Source of the DNA: Bacillota bacterium
GTDB taxonomy: Bacteria; Bacillota; Clostridia; Lachnospirales; Lachnospiraceae
Assembly (NCBI GenBank): GCA_023409835.1
Contig: JAEYQV010000130.1
Span: forward strand, 36,533-100,532
Reading direction: 5' to 3'
Length of the DNA stretch: 64,000 bases
In this document: positions 8,838-17,661 of the stretch, in pieces
Numbering within the stretch: the stretch's first letter is position 1
Layout of the letters: every line of letters starts with the position of its first letter
The notes under the pieces: generated by a model
Databases searched by the model: none
Told to the model about the DNA's origin: nothing
What the model saw: the letters and a program-made list of their open reading frames with translations, nothing else
Program-made: the position numbers and the translations under genes

Positions 8838-9896
8838 ATGAGAGATATGATGCCATTAAGAATTGGAGAACTGATTGCAAAATACCCGATTATACAGGGC
8901 GGGATGGGTGTGGGAGTAAGCCGATGGAGACTTGCCGGTTCAGTAGCTAAGGAAGGCGGAATCGGTATCATATCTACGGCTCAGATTGGATATGATGAAC
9001 CTGACTTTGATAAGAACCAGATCGAAGCCAATCTGGCTGCAATTAAGAAGCATATAGATATGGCGAAACAGTATGCCGAAGGAGGTGTCATAGGGGTTAA
9101 TATTATGGTCGCCACAAAGCAGTTTGAGAGATACGTTAAGGCTGCCTGCGAAGCCGGTGCGGATGTCATTATATCAGGAGCAGGACTCCCCATAGCACTT
9201 CCGGAGCTGGTAAAGGGTTATCAGACAAAGATTGCTCCGATTGTATCCAGCCTACGGGCAACCAGTGTGATCCTAAAAATGTGGGACAGAAAATACCATA
9301 CGACAGCGGATTTTATCGTCATTGAAGGCCCCAGAGCAGGGGGACATCTTGGATTTACGAAGGAACAGCTGGAGCATATGGATACCCTGGATTATGATGC
9401 TGAGATAAAAAGCATAATCGAATATAAAAAGGAATACGAGGAAAAATATCAAAGAAGTATTCCGGTAATTGTTGCCGGAGGCATCTATGACAGGGATGAT
9501 ATCCGCCACGCGATGTCTCTGGGGGCAGATGGGGTTCAGATTGCCAGCCGGTTTGTCGTAACGAAGGAATGTGATGCCAGTGAGGAATATAAACAGGCTT
9601 ATCTGAATGCAAGGAAGGAGGATATAGAGATTGTAATCAGCCCGGTTGGAATGCCGGGTCGTGCCATTAAGACACCCTTCCTGAAAAAGGTTGCTTCTGC
9701 ACGGATACCGGTTAATAAATGCTTTCATTGCCTAGAGCATTGCAATCCTAAGGAAACTCCTTACTGTATCACCAAGGCATTGATAGAGGCCGTGAAAGGG
9801 AATACGAAGGAAGGTCTGGTCTTTTGCGGAGACAATGTCCATCGTCTGAAGGAAATGACCACAGTGAAGGATATCTTTCAGGAGCTGGTATTCTAA
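8838..9896 (+). CDS. FMN-dependent nitronate monooxygenase / enoyl reductase-like protein
   Basis: A 352-residue TIM-barrel flavoprotein of the 2-nitropropane dioxygenase/FabK family. It starts with the phosphate-binding-type PIIQGGMGVGVS and has GGHLGF near residue 170 and VIVAGGIYDRDDIRHAMSLG (FMN phosphate site) near 210-230. Unlike plain FabK it ends with a cysteine cluster C295-x2-C298-x3-C302-x7-C310 that could bind metal. ATG 8838 is 4 bases from AAGGAG; ATG 8847 is also possible. Substrate (nitronate or an enoyl thioester) cannot be decided from sequence. Confidence 0.85.
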   Translation: MRDMMPLRIGELIAKYPIIQGGMGVGVSRWRLAGSVAKEGGIGIISTAQIGYDEPDFDKNQIEANLAAIKKHIDMAKQYAEGGVIGVNIMVATKQFERYVKAACEAGADVIISGAGLPIALPELVKGYQTKIAPIVSSLRATSVILKMWDRKYHTTADFIVIEGPRAGGHLGFTKEQLEHMDTLDYDAEIKSIIEYKKEYEEKYQRSIPVIVAGGIYDRDDIRHAMSLGADGVQIASRFVVTKECDASEEYKQAYLNARKEDIEIVISPVGMPGRAIKTPFLKKVASARIPVNKCFHCLEHCNPKETPYCITKALIEAVKGNTKEGLVFCGDNVHRLKEMTTVKDIFQELVF

Positions 9897-9959
9897 CCGA
9901 GCTGCTGCTATTACGCTACAAAATTATATAAAATAAGTAAACTAGACTGATGAAGTTCA

Positions 9960-9968
9960 TGATATAAT
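9960..9968 (+). promoter_or_regulatory. Extended -10 promoter upstream of gnd-zwf
   Basis: TGATATAAT carries the TGn extension and a perfect TATAAT (9963-9968). No good -35 hexamer is visible 17 bases upstream. Transcription would start near 9975, just before the structured region at 9988, leaving a leader of about 370 bases before gnd. Confidence 0.5.
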
Positions 9969-9987
9969 ATACCAATCAGTAATAATT

Positions 9988-10058
9988 AAGGTTATTCTGA
10001 AACCGCTCCGGGTATCTGAGGATACTTCCCATTAGGGGGCGGATTACGGGATAGCCTT
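9988..10058 (+). ncRNA. Candidate structured leader RNA or riboswitch-like element
   Basis: In the 448-base gap before gnd, AAGGTTATTCTG (9988-9999) can pair over 12 positions with CGGGATAGCCTT (10047-10058), several as G-U. Inside it CCGCTCC (10003-10009) pairs with GGGGCGG (10036-10042), and GGGTATC (10010-10016) pairs with GATACTT (10021-10027) around a TGAG loop. A conserved-looking bulge, CCCATTAG, remains. It does not match a riboswitch class I can recall. A simple hairpin CTGTGA/TCACAG follows at 10104-10121. Confidence 0.45.
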
Positions 10059-10170
10059 ATTCCTGTAATGTTGGATATTTATATACTACCGGCTTTCATA
10101 AAACTGTGACTCGAATCACAGAATATATTCCTGTTGCATTTTATGCTTATACTGAGCAGAAACCAATCTA

Positions 10171-10238
10171 TAGTTACTGATTCGGATAAAAAGCAAGAAG
10201 AAGCTAGTTACTGATTCGGATAAAAAGCTGGAAGAAGC
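10171..10238. repeat. 34-bp tandem direct duplication
   Basis: Two adjacent 34-base units at 10171-10204 and 10205-10238 begin TAGTTACTGATTCGGATAAA and differ only at two positions (CAAG versus CTGG). They lie in the leader of gnd, about 100 bases before its start. Confidence 0.9.
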
Positions 10239-10344
10239 ATTTCCTTTGGGAATAATCTTGAAAGGATGAATTTCCGGAAGGAAAAGGATACGAAATCCCT
10301 GGAAAACATATAATAGAAATACTTAGAAAAATGGAGGAAATACA

Positions 10345-11742
10345 ATGGAAAAATATCAGGTTGGTGTAATAGGACTAGCAGTAATGGGTAAAAATCTGGC
10401 CCTGAATATAGCCGAGCACGGTTACTCTGTAGCGGTATATAACCGTTCACCGGAGAAAACAGAGGAATTATTAAAGGAAGCGGGAGGTGAACATCTCAGG
10501 GGAACCTATTCCCTGAAGGAATTAGTTGAGGTACTGGAGGTACCCAGAAGAATTATTCTGATGGTGAAGGCCGGTGAAGCGGTGGATGACACCATCCGGC
10601 AGCTGCTCCCACTGATGGAACAGGGAGACTTAATCATGGACGGTGGTAATTCCAATTATACGGATACGATTCGCCGAAGCAGGATGCTCTCCGAAGGCGG
10701 ATATTATTATATGGGAACCGGCATCTCAGGAGGAGAGGAGGGAGCCCGAAGGGGTCCCGCTATTATGCCCGGTGGAGAGATGGAAGCCTACAGAAGGATG
10801 GAGAGTATTCTTACGGATATTTCAGCCAAGGTAGGAAGCGAGCCCTGCTGTACCTATATTGGGAAGGATGGTGCGGGACACTTCGTCAAGATGGTTCATA
10901 ACGGAATTGAATATGCGGATATGCAGTTGATCTGTGAAGCCTATGATATTCTTAAGCAGCTAATCGGACTAACACCGCCGGAATTTCATGAGGTATTTAC
11001 AGATTGGAATAAGGGAGAGCTTAATAGCTATCTGATTGATATCACTGCGGATATATTCACGAAGAAGGACCCAGAGACCGGCAATTATCTCGTCGATATG
11101 ATCCTGGATAAGGCAGGGCAGAAGGGTACGGGTAAATGGACCGGACAGCTCTCTCTGGAGCTTGGTGTACCGACACCAACGATTACGACCGCAGTATATC
11201 AAAGATATCTCTCCTCAATGAAGGAGGAGAGAATAAAAGCAAGCCGGAGCCTAAAGGGACCAAAGAATCCGGATTTAAAGTCTAAGGATATGATAGAAGC
11301 GGTGCGCAGAGCACTCTATGCAAGTAAAATTTGCTCCTATGCCCAGGGCTTCGGCTTGCTACGGGAAGCCTCCCTAAAATACGATTGGAACCTTAAGCTG
11401 GGAGAGATAGCAAAGATCTTCCGCGGTGGCTGTATTATACGGGCCCAGTTCCTTAATCATATCAGTAATGCCTATGACAGAAATGGGGAACTTGAGAATC
11501 TTCTGCTGGAGGACTATTTTCGGGATATTGTCGGGCAATATCAGGTAGAGTGGAGAGAAGTTGTAAAGCTTGCCATCTCAGCAGGTATTGCAATCCCCGG
11601 CTTTACAAGTGCTCTTTCTTATTATGACAGCTATCGCAGTGAGCAGCTGCCGATGAACCTTATGCAGGCGCAAAGGGATTACTTCGGGGCTCATACCTAT
11701 CAGAGAATTGATCGGGAAGGGACATTCCATACTCAGTGGTAA
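10345..11742 (+). CDS. gnd: 6-phosphogluconate dehydrogenase, decarboxylating
   Basis: A 465-residue enzyme converting 6-phosphogluconate and NADP+ to ribulose 5-phosphate, CO2 and NADPH. The N-terminal nucleotide fold has GVIGLAVMGKNLALN at residues 7-21, the substrate loop contains GISGGEEGARRGP, the catalytic helix has HFVKMVHNGIEY, and the C-terminal domain has KGTGKWTGQ. AATGGAGGAAATACA precedes the ATG. It is 38 bases before zwf, and the pair makes the two NADPH-forming steps of the oxidative pentose phosphate pathway; the lactonase is not nearby. Confidence 0.97.
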   Translation: MEKYQVGVIGLAVMGKNLALNIAEHGYSVAVYNRSPEKTEELLKEAGGEHLRGTYSLKELVEVLEVPRRIILMVKAGEAVDDTIRQLLPLMEQGDLIMDGGNSNYTDTIRRSRMLSEGGYYYMGTGISGGEEGARRGPAIMPGGEMEAYRRMESILTDISAKVGSEPCCTYIGKDGAGHFVKMVHNGIEYADMQLICEAYDILKQLIGLTPPEFHEVFTDWNKGELNSYLIDITADIFTKKDPETGNYLVDMILDKAGQKGTGKWTGQLSLELGVPTPTITTAVYQRYLSSMKEERIKASRSLKGPKNPDLKSKDMIEAVRRALYASKICSYAQGFGLLREASLKYDWNLKLGEIAKIFRGGCIIRAQFLNHISNAYDRNGELENLLLEDYFRDIVGQYQVEWREVVKLAISAGIAIPGFTSALSYYDSYRSEQLPMNLMQAQRDYFGAHTYQRIDREGTFHTQW

Positions 11743-11780
11743 ATTAGATAAAATAGCAAAGAACAGAAGGAGGTGTTCTT

Positions 11781-13289
11781 TTGAATGAGAATAGATTTAG
11801 CAATCAGGGGGATATTAATTTGTCAGCAATCTTAGTGATTTTTGGCGGAACCGGGGACCTGACGCACAGGAAGCTAATGCCCGCTTTATATAATATGCTG
11901 CTGGATGGTTTGCTTCCTGTGAATTTCAAGGTGGTAGCTGTTGGACGCAGGAATAAAACGGAGGAGGAATATCGGGAGGAAATTAAGGCATCAGTCAACA
12001 GGCATTCCAGAAATAAAATAAACGAAGAGAAATGGAACAGGCTGAGGGAGATGATTCATTATTTCCAGTTTGACTTCACAGAGTTTTCCGGTTACACGGA
12101 GTTGAAAAGCTACTTAGAACAGCTGGATGCAACAGCACAGACCGGCGGTAACAGGGTATTTTACCTGGCAGTCGCTCCGGAGTTCTTTGAGACCATTGTT
12201 CAGGGTCTTCAGCTCAGTGATATGGCTAGTTCAAGGAACGGCTTCAGCCGGTTGGTCATAGAGAAACCCTTCGGTAAGGATCTTAAAACTGCCAATAAGC
12301 TAAACAATAAGTTGTTGGAGGTCTTCGAAGAGAGCAGTATTTACCGAATTGATCACTATCTGGGCAAGGAAATGATTCAGAATATCATGGTATTACGGTT
12401 TTGTAATCTGATTTTTGAATCCATATGGAATAATAAATTCATTGATAACATCCAGATCTCCTTAACCGAGAAGCTGGGAGTCGGAACGCGGGGCGGATAC
12501 TACGAGCATTCCGGTGCAATGAGGGATATGCTTCAAAATCATATCATGCAGATCCTGTCCCTGGTAGCTATGGAGCCCCCGGCTAATCTGAAGACGGATT
12601 CCATCCGCACAGAGAAGCTTAAGGTCATTCAGGCAATCGAAGAGATTTCTCAAGAATTCTTAAGGGACAATGTTGTATTCGGACAATATGGTAAGGGCTT
12701 CATCGACGGAGAACCGGTTCCGGGTTACCGGGAGGAGGAGAATGTACCCGAGGATTCCAATACGGAGACCTTCGTAGCCCTTAAGCTTCATATCAATAAT
12801 CTTCGATGGGCAGGAACACCGTTCTACATCCGGACCGGTAAGAGACTCGGAACCGCTTCGGCTGAAATCGTTGTTCAATTTAAAAACATGCCGGATATCC
12901 TGTATTTTAAGGACAGGAGCATTCAGGAACCGAATTTACTTGTAATAAAGATACAGCCCCATGTCGGAGTGTTCTTCCAGTTTAATACGAAGGACTTCAG
13001 TACTCATAATGATATCGTAGCTACGAAGATGGATACCAGCTATGTCAGTCCGACCCAGGGGAATACTCCCGAAGCCTATGAACGCTTGATTTATGATATT
13101 CTTAGAGGGGATGCAACCCTGTTTTCCAGGTGGGATGAGGTTGAAGCAGCCTGGACCGTTGCCGATCAGATCATCCGTTATCGGGAACAGAAGAAGGTCA
13201 AATTTCCGAATTATGATTCCGGCTCTATGGGACCGATCAGAGCCTTCGAGCTGCTGGCAGCGGACGGAAGAAAATGGTGGAATATATGA
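11781..13289 (+). CDS. zwf: Glucose-6-phosphate 1-dehydrogenase
   Basis: A 502-residue enzyme oxidising glucose 6-phosphate to 6-phosphogluconolactone with NADP+. It has the nucleotide-binding FGGTGDLTHRKLMPALYN at residues about 19-36 and the active-site RIDHYLGKE at 189-197. The start is TTG 11781, five bases after AAGGAGGT; the nearby ATG at 11785 is out of frame. It lies in one operon with gnd upstream and the cyclase-family gene downstream. Confidence 0.97.
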   Translation: MNENRFSNQGDINLSAILVIFGGTGDLTHRKLMPALYNMLLDGLLPVNFKVVAVGRRNKTEEEYREEIKASVNRHSRNKINEEKWNRLREMIHYFQFDFTEFSGYTELKSYLEQLDATAQTGGNRVFYLAVAPEFFETIVQGLQLSDMASSRNGFSRLVIEKPFGKDLKTANKLNNKLLEVFEESSIYRIDHYLGKEMIQNIMVLRFCNLIFESIWNNKFIDNIQISLTEKLGVGTRGGYYEHSGAMRDMLQNHIMQILSLVAMEPPANLKTDSIRTEKLKVIQAIEEISQEFLRDNVVFGQYGKGFIDGEPVPGYREEENVPEDSNTETFVALKLHINNLRWAGTPFYIRTGKRLGTASAEIVVQFKNMPDILYFKDRSIQEPNLLVIKIQPHVGVFFQFNTKDFSTHNDIVATKMDTSYVSPTQGNTPEAYERLIYDILRGDATLFSRWDEVEAAWTVADQIIRYREQKKVKFPNYDSGSMGPIRAFELLAADGRKWWNI

Positions 13290-13305
13290 AAGGAGAGTGT
13301 GTGTT

Positions 13306-13947
13306 TTGATAATTGATACCAGTAAAATGAAGCTTTATGATATTTCATTACCAATAGCAGCCTCTATGCCTGTTTATAAGGGATTGGAAGTAAAAAGACC
13401 AATCCTTAGTACAGATATGGATTTTAACAAAGGGAAGGCTTATGAAAGCAGACTGGAGATGAATCTCCATACCGGAACCCATATCGACCGGCCGCTTCAT
13501 ATGATTCCCGGAGGTGACACGATGAATACCCTTCCCTTATCTCAGGTAGTTACTCCCTGTAGGGTTTTGGATCTGACCGAGGCGAAGGACAAAGTTACGA
13601 AGGAGGAGCTTCTGAAGAAGGACATTCCGATGGGAAGCTTTCTGCTCTTAAAGACAAGAAACTCCTATGAAAATCTCTTAGAGAAGGACTTCATCTATCT
13701 GGACAGAACGGGTGCAGAATATCTGCAGGAGCGGAAGGTTATCGGTGTTGGTATTGATTCTTTGGGTATAGAGAGAAGTCAGCCGGACCACGAAACTCAT
13801 ATCAGACTGCTTGGCTCGGGGGCAGTTATTTTGGAAGGATTACAGCTGAAGGATATAGAGGAAGGGGAATATCTGCTATCAGCAGCGCCGCTTAATATTG
13901 AGGGAGTAGAAGCTGCTCCGGTCAGAGCCTATCTTTTTAAGTCCTGA
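13306..13947 (+). CDS. Cyclase-family (kynurenine formamidase-like) hydrolase
   Basis: A 213-residue metal-dependent amidohydrolase of the cyclase superfamily. The metal motif HTGTHIDRPLH lies at residues 55-65, and a second conserved block, GIDSLGIERSQPDHETH, near 148-165. The start is TTG 13306 with AAGGAGAG eight bases upstream; a longer in-frame opening back to 13093 runs inside zwf and is not real. It follows zwf by 16 bases. The actual substrate is unknown; family members act on N-formylkynurenine or other amides and lactones. Confidence 0.85.
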   Translation: MIIDTSKMKLYDISLPIAASMPVYKGLEVKRPILSTDMDFNKGKAYESRLEMNLHTGTHIDRPLHMIPGGDTMNTLPLSQVVTPCRVLDLTEAKDKVTKEELLKKDIPMGSFLLLKTRNSYENLLEKDFIYLDRTGAEYLQERKVIGVGIDSLGIERSQPDHETHIRLLGSGAVILEGLQLKDIEEGEYLLSAAPLNIEGVEAAPVRAYLFKS

Positions 13948-13949
13948 TA

Positions 13950-13958
13950 TGGTATAAT
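13950..13958 (+). promoter_or_regulatory. Extended -10 promoter before the APC permease
   Basis: TGGTATAAT with a perfect TATAAT at 13953-13958 sits right after the cyclase stop. Transcription from about 13965 supports ATG 14033, not ATG 13964, as the permease start. Confidence 0.5.
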
Positions 13959-14032
13959 ATTTCATGCTTGTGACCAAATTAAAACTGGAAAAAGCAAATA
14001 ACGAGAATAAACTAGAGAGGAATCACGACAAG

Positions 14033-15370
14033 ATGAATAAGCGAATCTACGGACTTTTCACTGCCATTACCATGATCACCGGCGTTGTAATCGGCTCCGG
14101 AATATTTTTCAAATCAGATAATGTTTTAAGCTACACAGGCGGAAGTATTCTGCTCGGTGTAATCGTCTTTATCGTGGCGGCGATCGCCATTGTATTCGGA
14201 TGTTTAACAATCTCCCAGCTTGCAGCCAGAACAGATAAACCCGGCGGACTCGTTTCCTATGCCGAGGAGTTCGTTAGTATGGGGACCTCCTGTGCCTTTG
14301 GCTGGTTTCAGACTTTCCTCTATCTGCCGACACTGGCTGCCGTAGTATCCTGGGTAGCAGGAATCTATATCAGTCAGTTGTTTGGTATTCCGGTTACATT
14401 GGAAACCAGCGTTCTGATCGGTACCCTCTGTCTTACAATCTTATTCATCATAAATATTATTTCCGCCCGATTGGGGGGAAATGTCCAAAATGCGGCTATG
14501 ATTATAAAATTAATTCCGTTGATCATCATTGCGGTGGCAGGACTGCTATTCGGTAACCCCGGTCAGGTAATGTCGGAGGACGTAAAGGGCTTTGTAGCAG
14601 CAACCACTAACTGGGGTTGGCTGGCCGCCTTTGCCCCAATTGCCTTCTCCTTCGATGGATGGATTGTAGCTACCTCAATCTGCGGTGAGATCAAGAACAG
14701 CAAGCGAAACCTGCCGTTAGCTCTTACCATCTCTCCAATGGTCATATTACTGGCTTATATTGCTTATTTTGTCGGAATGTCCTCTCTGCTAGGTCCGGAG
14801 GAAATATTAAAGCAGGGAGATGCTTCCGTATACACAGCAGCCAATCGTCTGTTCGGTTCCTTCGGTGCGAAAGCGATTCTGGTATTTGTTATCATTTCCG
14901 TTTTGGGTACTGTGAACGGTCTTGTACTTGGGTCCATCCGTATGCCGTATTCCCTTGCACTACGTAATATGATACCCGGAAGCAGTTATTTGTCAAAGGA
15001 GAATCAGAAGCTGTCCGGTATACCGCTAAATTCTGCAATTGCTGCATTTCTGCTATCCCTGGGTTGGATGGTGATACACTATATTACACAGAAGATCGGT
15101 ATGAGAGGTGATGTGTCGGAGATTGCAATCGGAGTCAGCTATCTTAACTATATGCTTCTATATCTTGCTGTTATAAAGCTCACAAGAAAGGGTGAGATAA
15201 AAGGAATTGGAAAGGGCTATATCATTCCGATACTGGCGGGCATCGGCTCCCTGGTCATTATACTGGGAAGCGTCACGCATTCCTTGTTTGTTTATTATGC
15301 CGGAATCTGTTTTTTAATCATGCTATCCGGAAATCTGTATTACAGAAAGAATCGCCATCGGATAAATTAA
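14033..15370 (+). CDS. APC-superfamily amino acid permease
   Basis: A 445-residue membrane protein with about twelve hydrophobic helices. The first helix has the family motif GVVIGSGIFF, and a second conserved block FSFDGWIVATSICGEIKN lies near the middle. I prefer ATG 14033 (MNKRIYGLF): it follows GAGAGG at 14015-14020, whereas the longer opening from 13964 begins at the promoter's transcription start and adds a charged non-conserved stretch. Substrate specificity cannot be read. It may be co-expressed with the preceding hydrolase. Confidence 0.88.
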   Translation: MNKRIYGLFTAITMITGVVIGSGIFFKSDNVLSYTGGSILLGVIVFIVAAIAIVFGCLTISQLAARTDKPGGLVSYAEEFVSMGTSCAFGWFQTFLYLPTLAAVVSWVAGIYISQLFGIPVTLETSVLIGTLCLTILFIINIISARLGGNVQNAAMIIKLIPLIIIAVAGLLFGNPGQVMSEDVKGFVAATTNWGWLAAFAPIAFSFDGWIVATSICGEIKNSKRNLPLALTISPMVILLAYIAYFVGMSSLLGPEEILKQGDASVYTAANRLFGSFGAKAILVFVIISVLGTVNGLVLGSIRMPYSLALRNMIPGSSYLSKENQKLSGIPLNSAIAAFLLSLGWMVIHYITQKIGMRGDVSEIAIGVSYLNYMLLYLAVIKLTRKGEIKGIGKGYIIPILAGIGSLVIILGSVTHSLFVYYAGICFLIMLSGNLYYRKNRHRIN

Positions 15371-15473
15371 TAGAAGCCCTATGAGGGAAGAAGCGAAGAG
15401 GGTTATCACTCCGATGCTGCAGGCATCCTCCGGTTAATATCTGTTCCGAACAATCAGCACTGGAATATACTGG

Positions 15474-15502
15474 TTGACATTAATGGAATATATAACTAAT
15501 AT
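15474..15502 (+). promoter_or_regulatory. Promoter of the DegV gene
   Basis: TTGACA (15474-15479), a 17-base spacer and TAATAT (15497-15502). AAGGAG follows just before ATG 15548. Confidence 0.6.
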
Positions 15503-15547
15503 AAAACATATGGCTTACAGCCTCTAATGAGGATAAGGAGATAATCA

Positions 15548-16399
15548 ATGAATAATGTTAAGATAATGGCTGACAGTACCTGTGACTTATCAGAGGACTT
15601 GATTAGGACATATGATATCAGCATCATTCCTTTAATGATATCACTTGGAGCGAAATCACGAAAGGATGGTAAGGAGATTACACCGGAGGAAATTTATCGA
15701 TGGTCCGATGAAACAGGAGAAACTCCGAAAACCGCAGCACCGATGCTGGGAGATGCAGTTGAATTTCTGACACCCTTTGTGAAGCTGGATATAGAAATTG
15801 TTTTTTTCGGTATATCCGAAGCAATGTCCGGAACCTGCAATGTAATTAGGCTTGCGGCTGAGACCTTAAGCTTTAAGAAGCTCTATGTTGTAGACTCCAA
15901 AAGCCTCTCCACAGGAATTGGACTTCAGGTAATCCGTGCCGCTGAGCTTTCTGCGAAGGGCTATGGAGCTCAAGAGATTCTGGAGGATAACCGGTATATT
16001 AATAGCAGAGTCCGTGCAAGCTTTGTCATTGATACCCTGACCTTTCTGCATCGGGGAGGACGTTGTTCCGGAGTAGCTGCAATATTAGGCAATACCCTGA
16101 AGCTGAAGCCGGAGATTGTTGTGAATGACGGCAAGATGGAGGTTGAGAAGAAATACCGAGGTAATATGAAAGCGGTTCTTTTAAAGTATTGCAAGGATAA
16201 AGAAGCATTTCTTGCCAATGCGGAGCCTGCCAGAATATTTATTACTCATTCCGGATGTCCGAAGGAGATTGTAGAAGAGGTTGCTGACTACCTGAAAGGA
16301 CTGGGCATCTTCCGTGAGGTTCTGGAAACCCGTGCGGGCGGTGTAATCTCAAGTCATTGTGGTCCAAATACATTGGGAATTCTATATATCAGTAAGTGA
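15548..16399 (+). CDS. DegV-family fatty-acid-binding protein
   Basis: A 283-residue protein of the DegV/FakB type, which binds a fatty acid and presents it to a fatty acid kinase. The start MADSTCDLSEDLI and the loops FFGISEAMSGTCN and FVIDTLTFLHRGGRCS are characteristic. No FakA kinase gene is seen in the window. It stands alone with its own promoter and a good terminator. Confidence 0.92.
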   Translation: MNNVKIMADSTCDLSEDLIRTYDISIIPLMISLGAKSRKDGKEITPEEIYRWSDETGETPKTAAPMLGDAVEFLTPFVKLDIEIVFFGISEAMSGTCNVIRLAAETLSFKKLYVVDSKSLSTGIGLQVIRAAELSAKGYGAQEILEDNRYINSRVRASFVIDTLTFLHRGGRCSGVAAILGNTLKLKPEIVVNDGKMEVEKKYRGNMKAVLLKYCKDKEAFLANAEPARIFITHSGCPKEIVEEVADYLKGLGIFREVLETRAGGVISSHCGPNTLGILYISK

Positions 16400-16405
16400 T
16401 GCCAG

Positions 16406-16450
16406 AGCATATTGTTATGACGGTGCCTACCGGAAAGCAATATGCTTTTC
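16406..16450 (+). terminator. Rho-independent terminator of the DegV gene
   Basis: AGCATATTG (16406-16414) pairs with CAATATGCT (16438-16446), followed by TTTTC. A small inner hairpin CGGT-GCCT-ACCG occupies 16421-16432. Confidence 0.85.
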
Positions 16451-16490
16451 TTATTAGCGGTTGGCTGCCACAGGCAGCCAACCCAGTTGC
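16451..16490 (+). repeat. Terminator-associated palindromic element, copy B
   Basis: Directly after the terminator T-tract: TTATTAGC, then GGTTGGCTGCC (16459-16469), ACA, and the perfectly complementary GGCAGCCAACC (16473-16483). This is the most symmetrical copy of the family and could form an 11-bp hairpin with a 3-base loop. Confidence 0.85.
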
Positions 16491-16498
16491 GAAGCATG

Positions 16499-17569
16499 CT
16501 ATTGCTTCAGCTGATAAACTGTAATTTGACAGTCTGTTCCGTCCGTGTATGTTAACAAGGTTCCCTCACGATTCAAATGAATATAGCCGAATTTATCGTT
16601 GAGAATCTGTTCCTGCTTATCCCAGGTGGCTCCCCCGTCAGAGGTACTATAGTAGTAATAGCTGCATTCGGTAGCATTCTTCTGTAACACAACGAGCTGA
16701 AAGTGATTCGAATCCGTTATATGAAATGCTGCAGTAGGACAAACCACAATCTGTAGCCCTTGAAGCTTAAGATCCTTTTCTGTCCAGGTGGCTCCCCCGT
16801 CCCCGGTGGTAAACATGATCCCTTTGTCATCTAAAATATACCCTTCCTCGGCGGAATTAAGCCATATTGCGCTAATGACACTAAGGTTCGCAGGTACATT
16901 GATACTGGTCCAGCTTTGCCCCCCATCTGTTGTGAAGCCGATTTCCTTCTTATTGGCAATCCAGCCGGTATTCTCATCGATGAAGCTTAAGTATCTGCAA
17001 TGCTCGTTATCCATATTCCCAAAGTTAGGTACCTTATCCCAGTTGGCTGCGCCATCCTTCGTTAGTCTGACCTGAGAATTATTTGCTGTGATAAATGCGT
17101 TGCTTTCATCAATCATCTCGACTCCGGCGATACAGGCGGAGTAGTTTTTACCGGAAACCCAGGTCTCTCCCCCGTCAACCGTGTAAAAGACTCTGCCATA
17201 TCTTGCAGTCGAGATACCAAAGCTGTCATTATAAAAGCCGACAAGACGGCTGGTCATTCCCTTATCAGCGGGTTTTATTTCCTTAATCTGCTTCCAGGAA
17301 GATTCCGGGTTGACTGCTTTTTCTGAACTATCCGTGCTGATACTGTCCGTTGCATCAGCTGTCTCCTGGCTTGTATCAGCTGCCTTCTGGCTTGCACCGG
17401 CTTCCCCCTGACTTGGATCAGCATCCTCCGGGCTTTCCTTGGTTTCGCAGACATTGGCATCGGCTGCCTCCGGATTGGTATTGGCTTCCGAGGCGTTTAC
17501 TTTTTTACAGCCGATCAAAAAACAGCATAATAAGCCGATCAAAAAAAGAATTCTTTGTTTTGTTTGCAT
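16499..17569 (-). CDS. YCF48-like beta-propeller lipoprotein
   Basis: A 356-residue predicted lipoprotein: hydrophobic signal and lipobox LIGC with C21, then a low-complexity Ala/Asp/Ser/Gln linker (about 24-90) made of 7-residue repeats like ADTSQET. After it comes a propeller with Asp-box (BNR) motifs TVDGGETW, TTDGGQSW, GDGGATW and SDGGATW. Such folds occur in YCF48-type assembly factors and sialidase-like proteins; no catalytic function can be assigned. AAGGAGGG precedes the ATG. It is transcribed toward the DegV terminator region and follows the AraC gene on the same strand. Confidence 0.75.
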   Translation of the reverse strand: MQTKQRILFLIGLLCCFLIGCKKVNASEANTNPEAADANVCETKESPEDADPSQGEAGASQKAADTSQETADATDSISTDSSEKAVNPESSWKQIKEIKPADKGMTSRLVGFYNDSFGISTARYGRVFYTVDGGETWVSGKNYSACIAGVEMIDESNAFITANNSQVRLTKDGAANWDKVPNFGNMDNEHCRYLSFIDENTGWIANKKEIGFTTDGGQSWTSINVPANLSVISAIWLNSAEEGYILDDKGIMFTTGDGGATWTEKDLKLQGLQIVVCPTAAFHITDSNHFQLVVLQKNATECSYYYYSTSDGGATWDKQEQILNDKFGYIHLNREGTLLTYTDGTDCQITVYQLKQ

Positions 17570-17661
17570 TTCTATATCCCTCCTTTTCTTTTCTAAATTT
17601 TACATCAGGAAAAAGGGATATAAAATCAATTATCTTAAATAAAAACTAACAAATCTTAAAT

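Noticed and set aside
13093..13305. Longer N terminus for the cyclase-family protein
   Set aside because: The extension lies inside zwf in another frame. TTG 13306 has a well-spaced AAGGAGAG and gives the normal family length.
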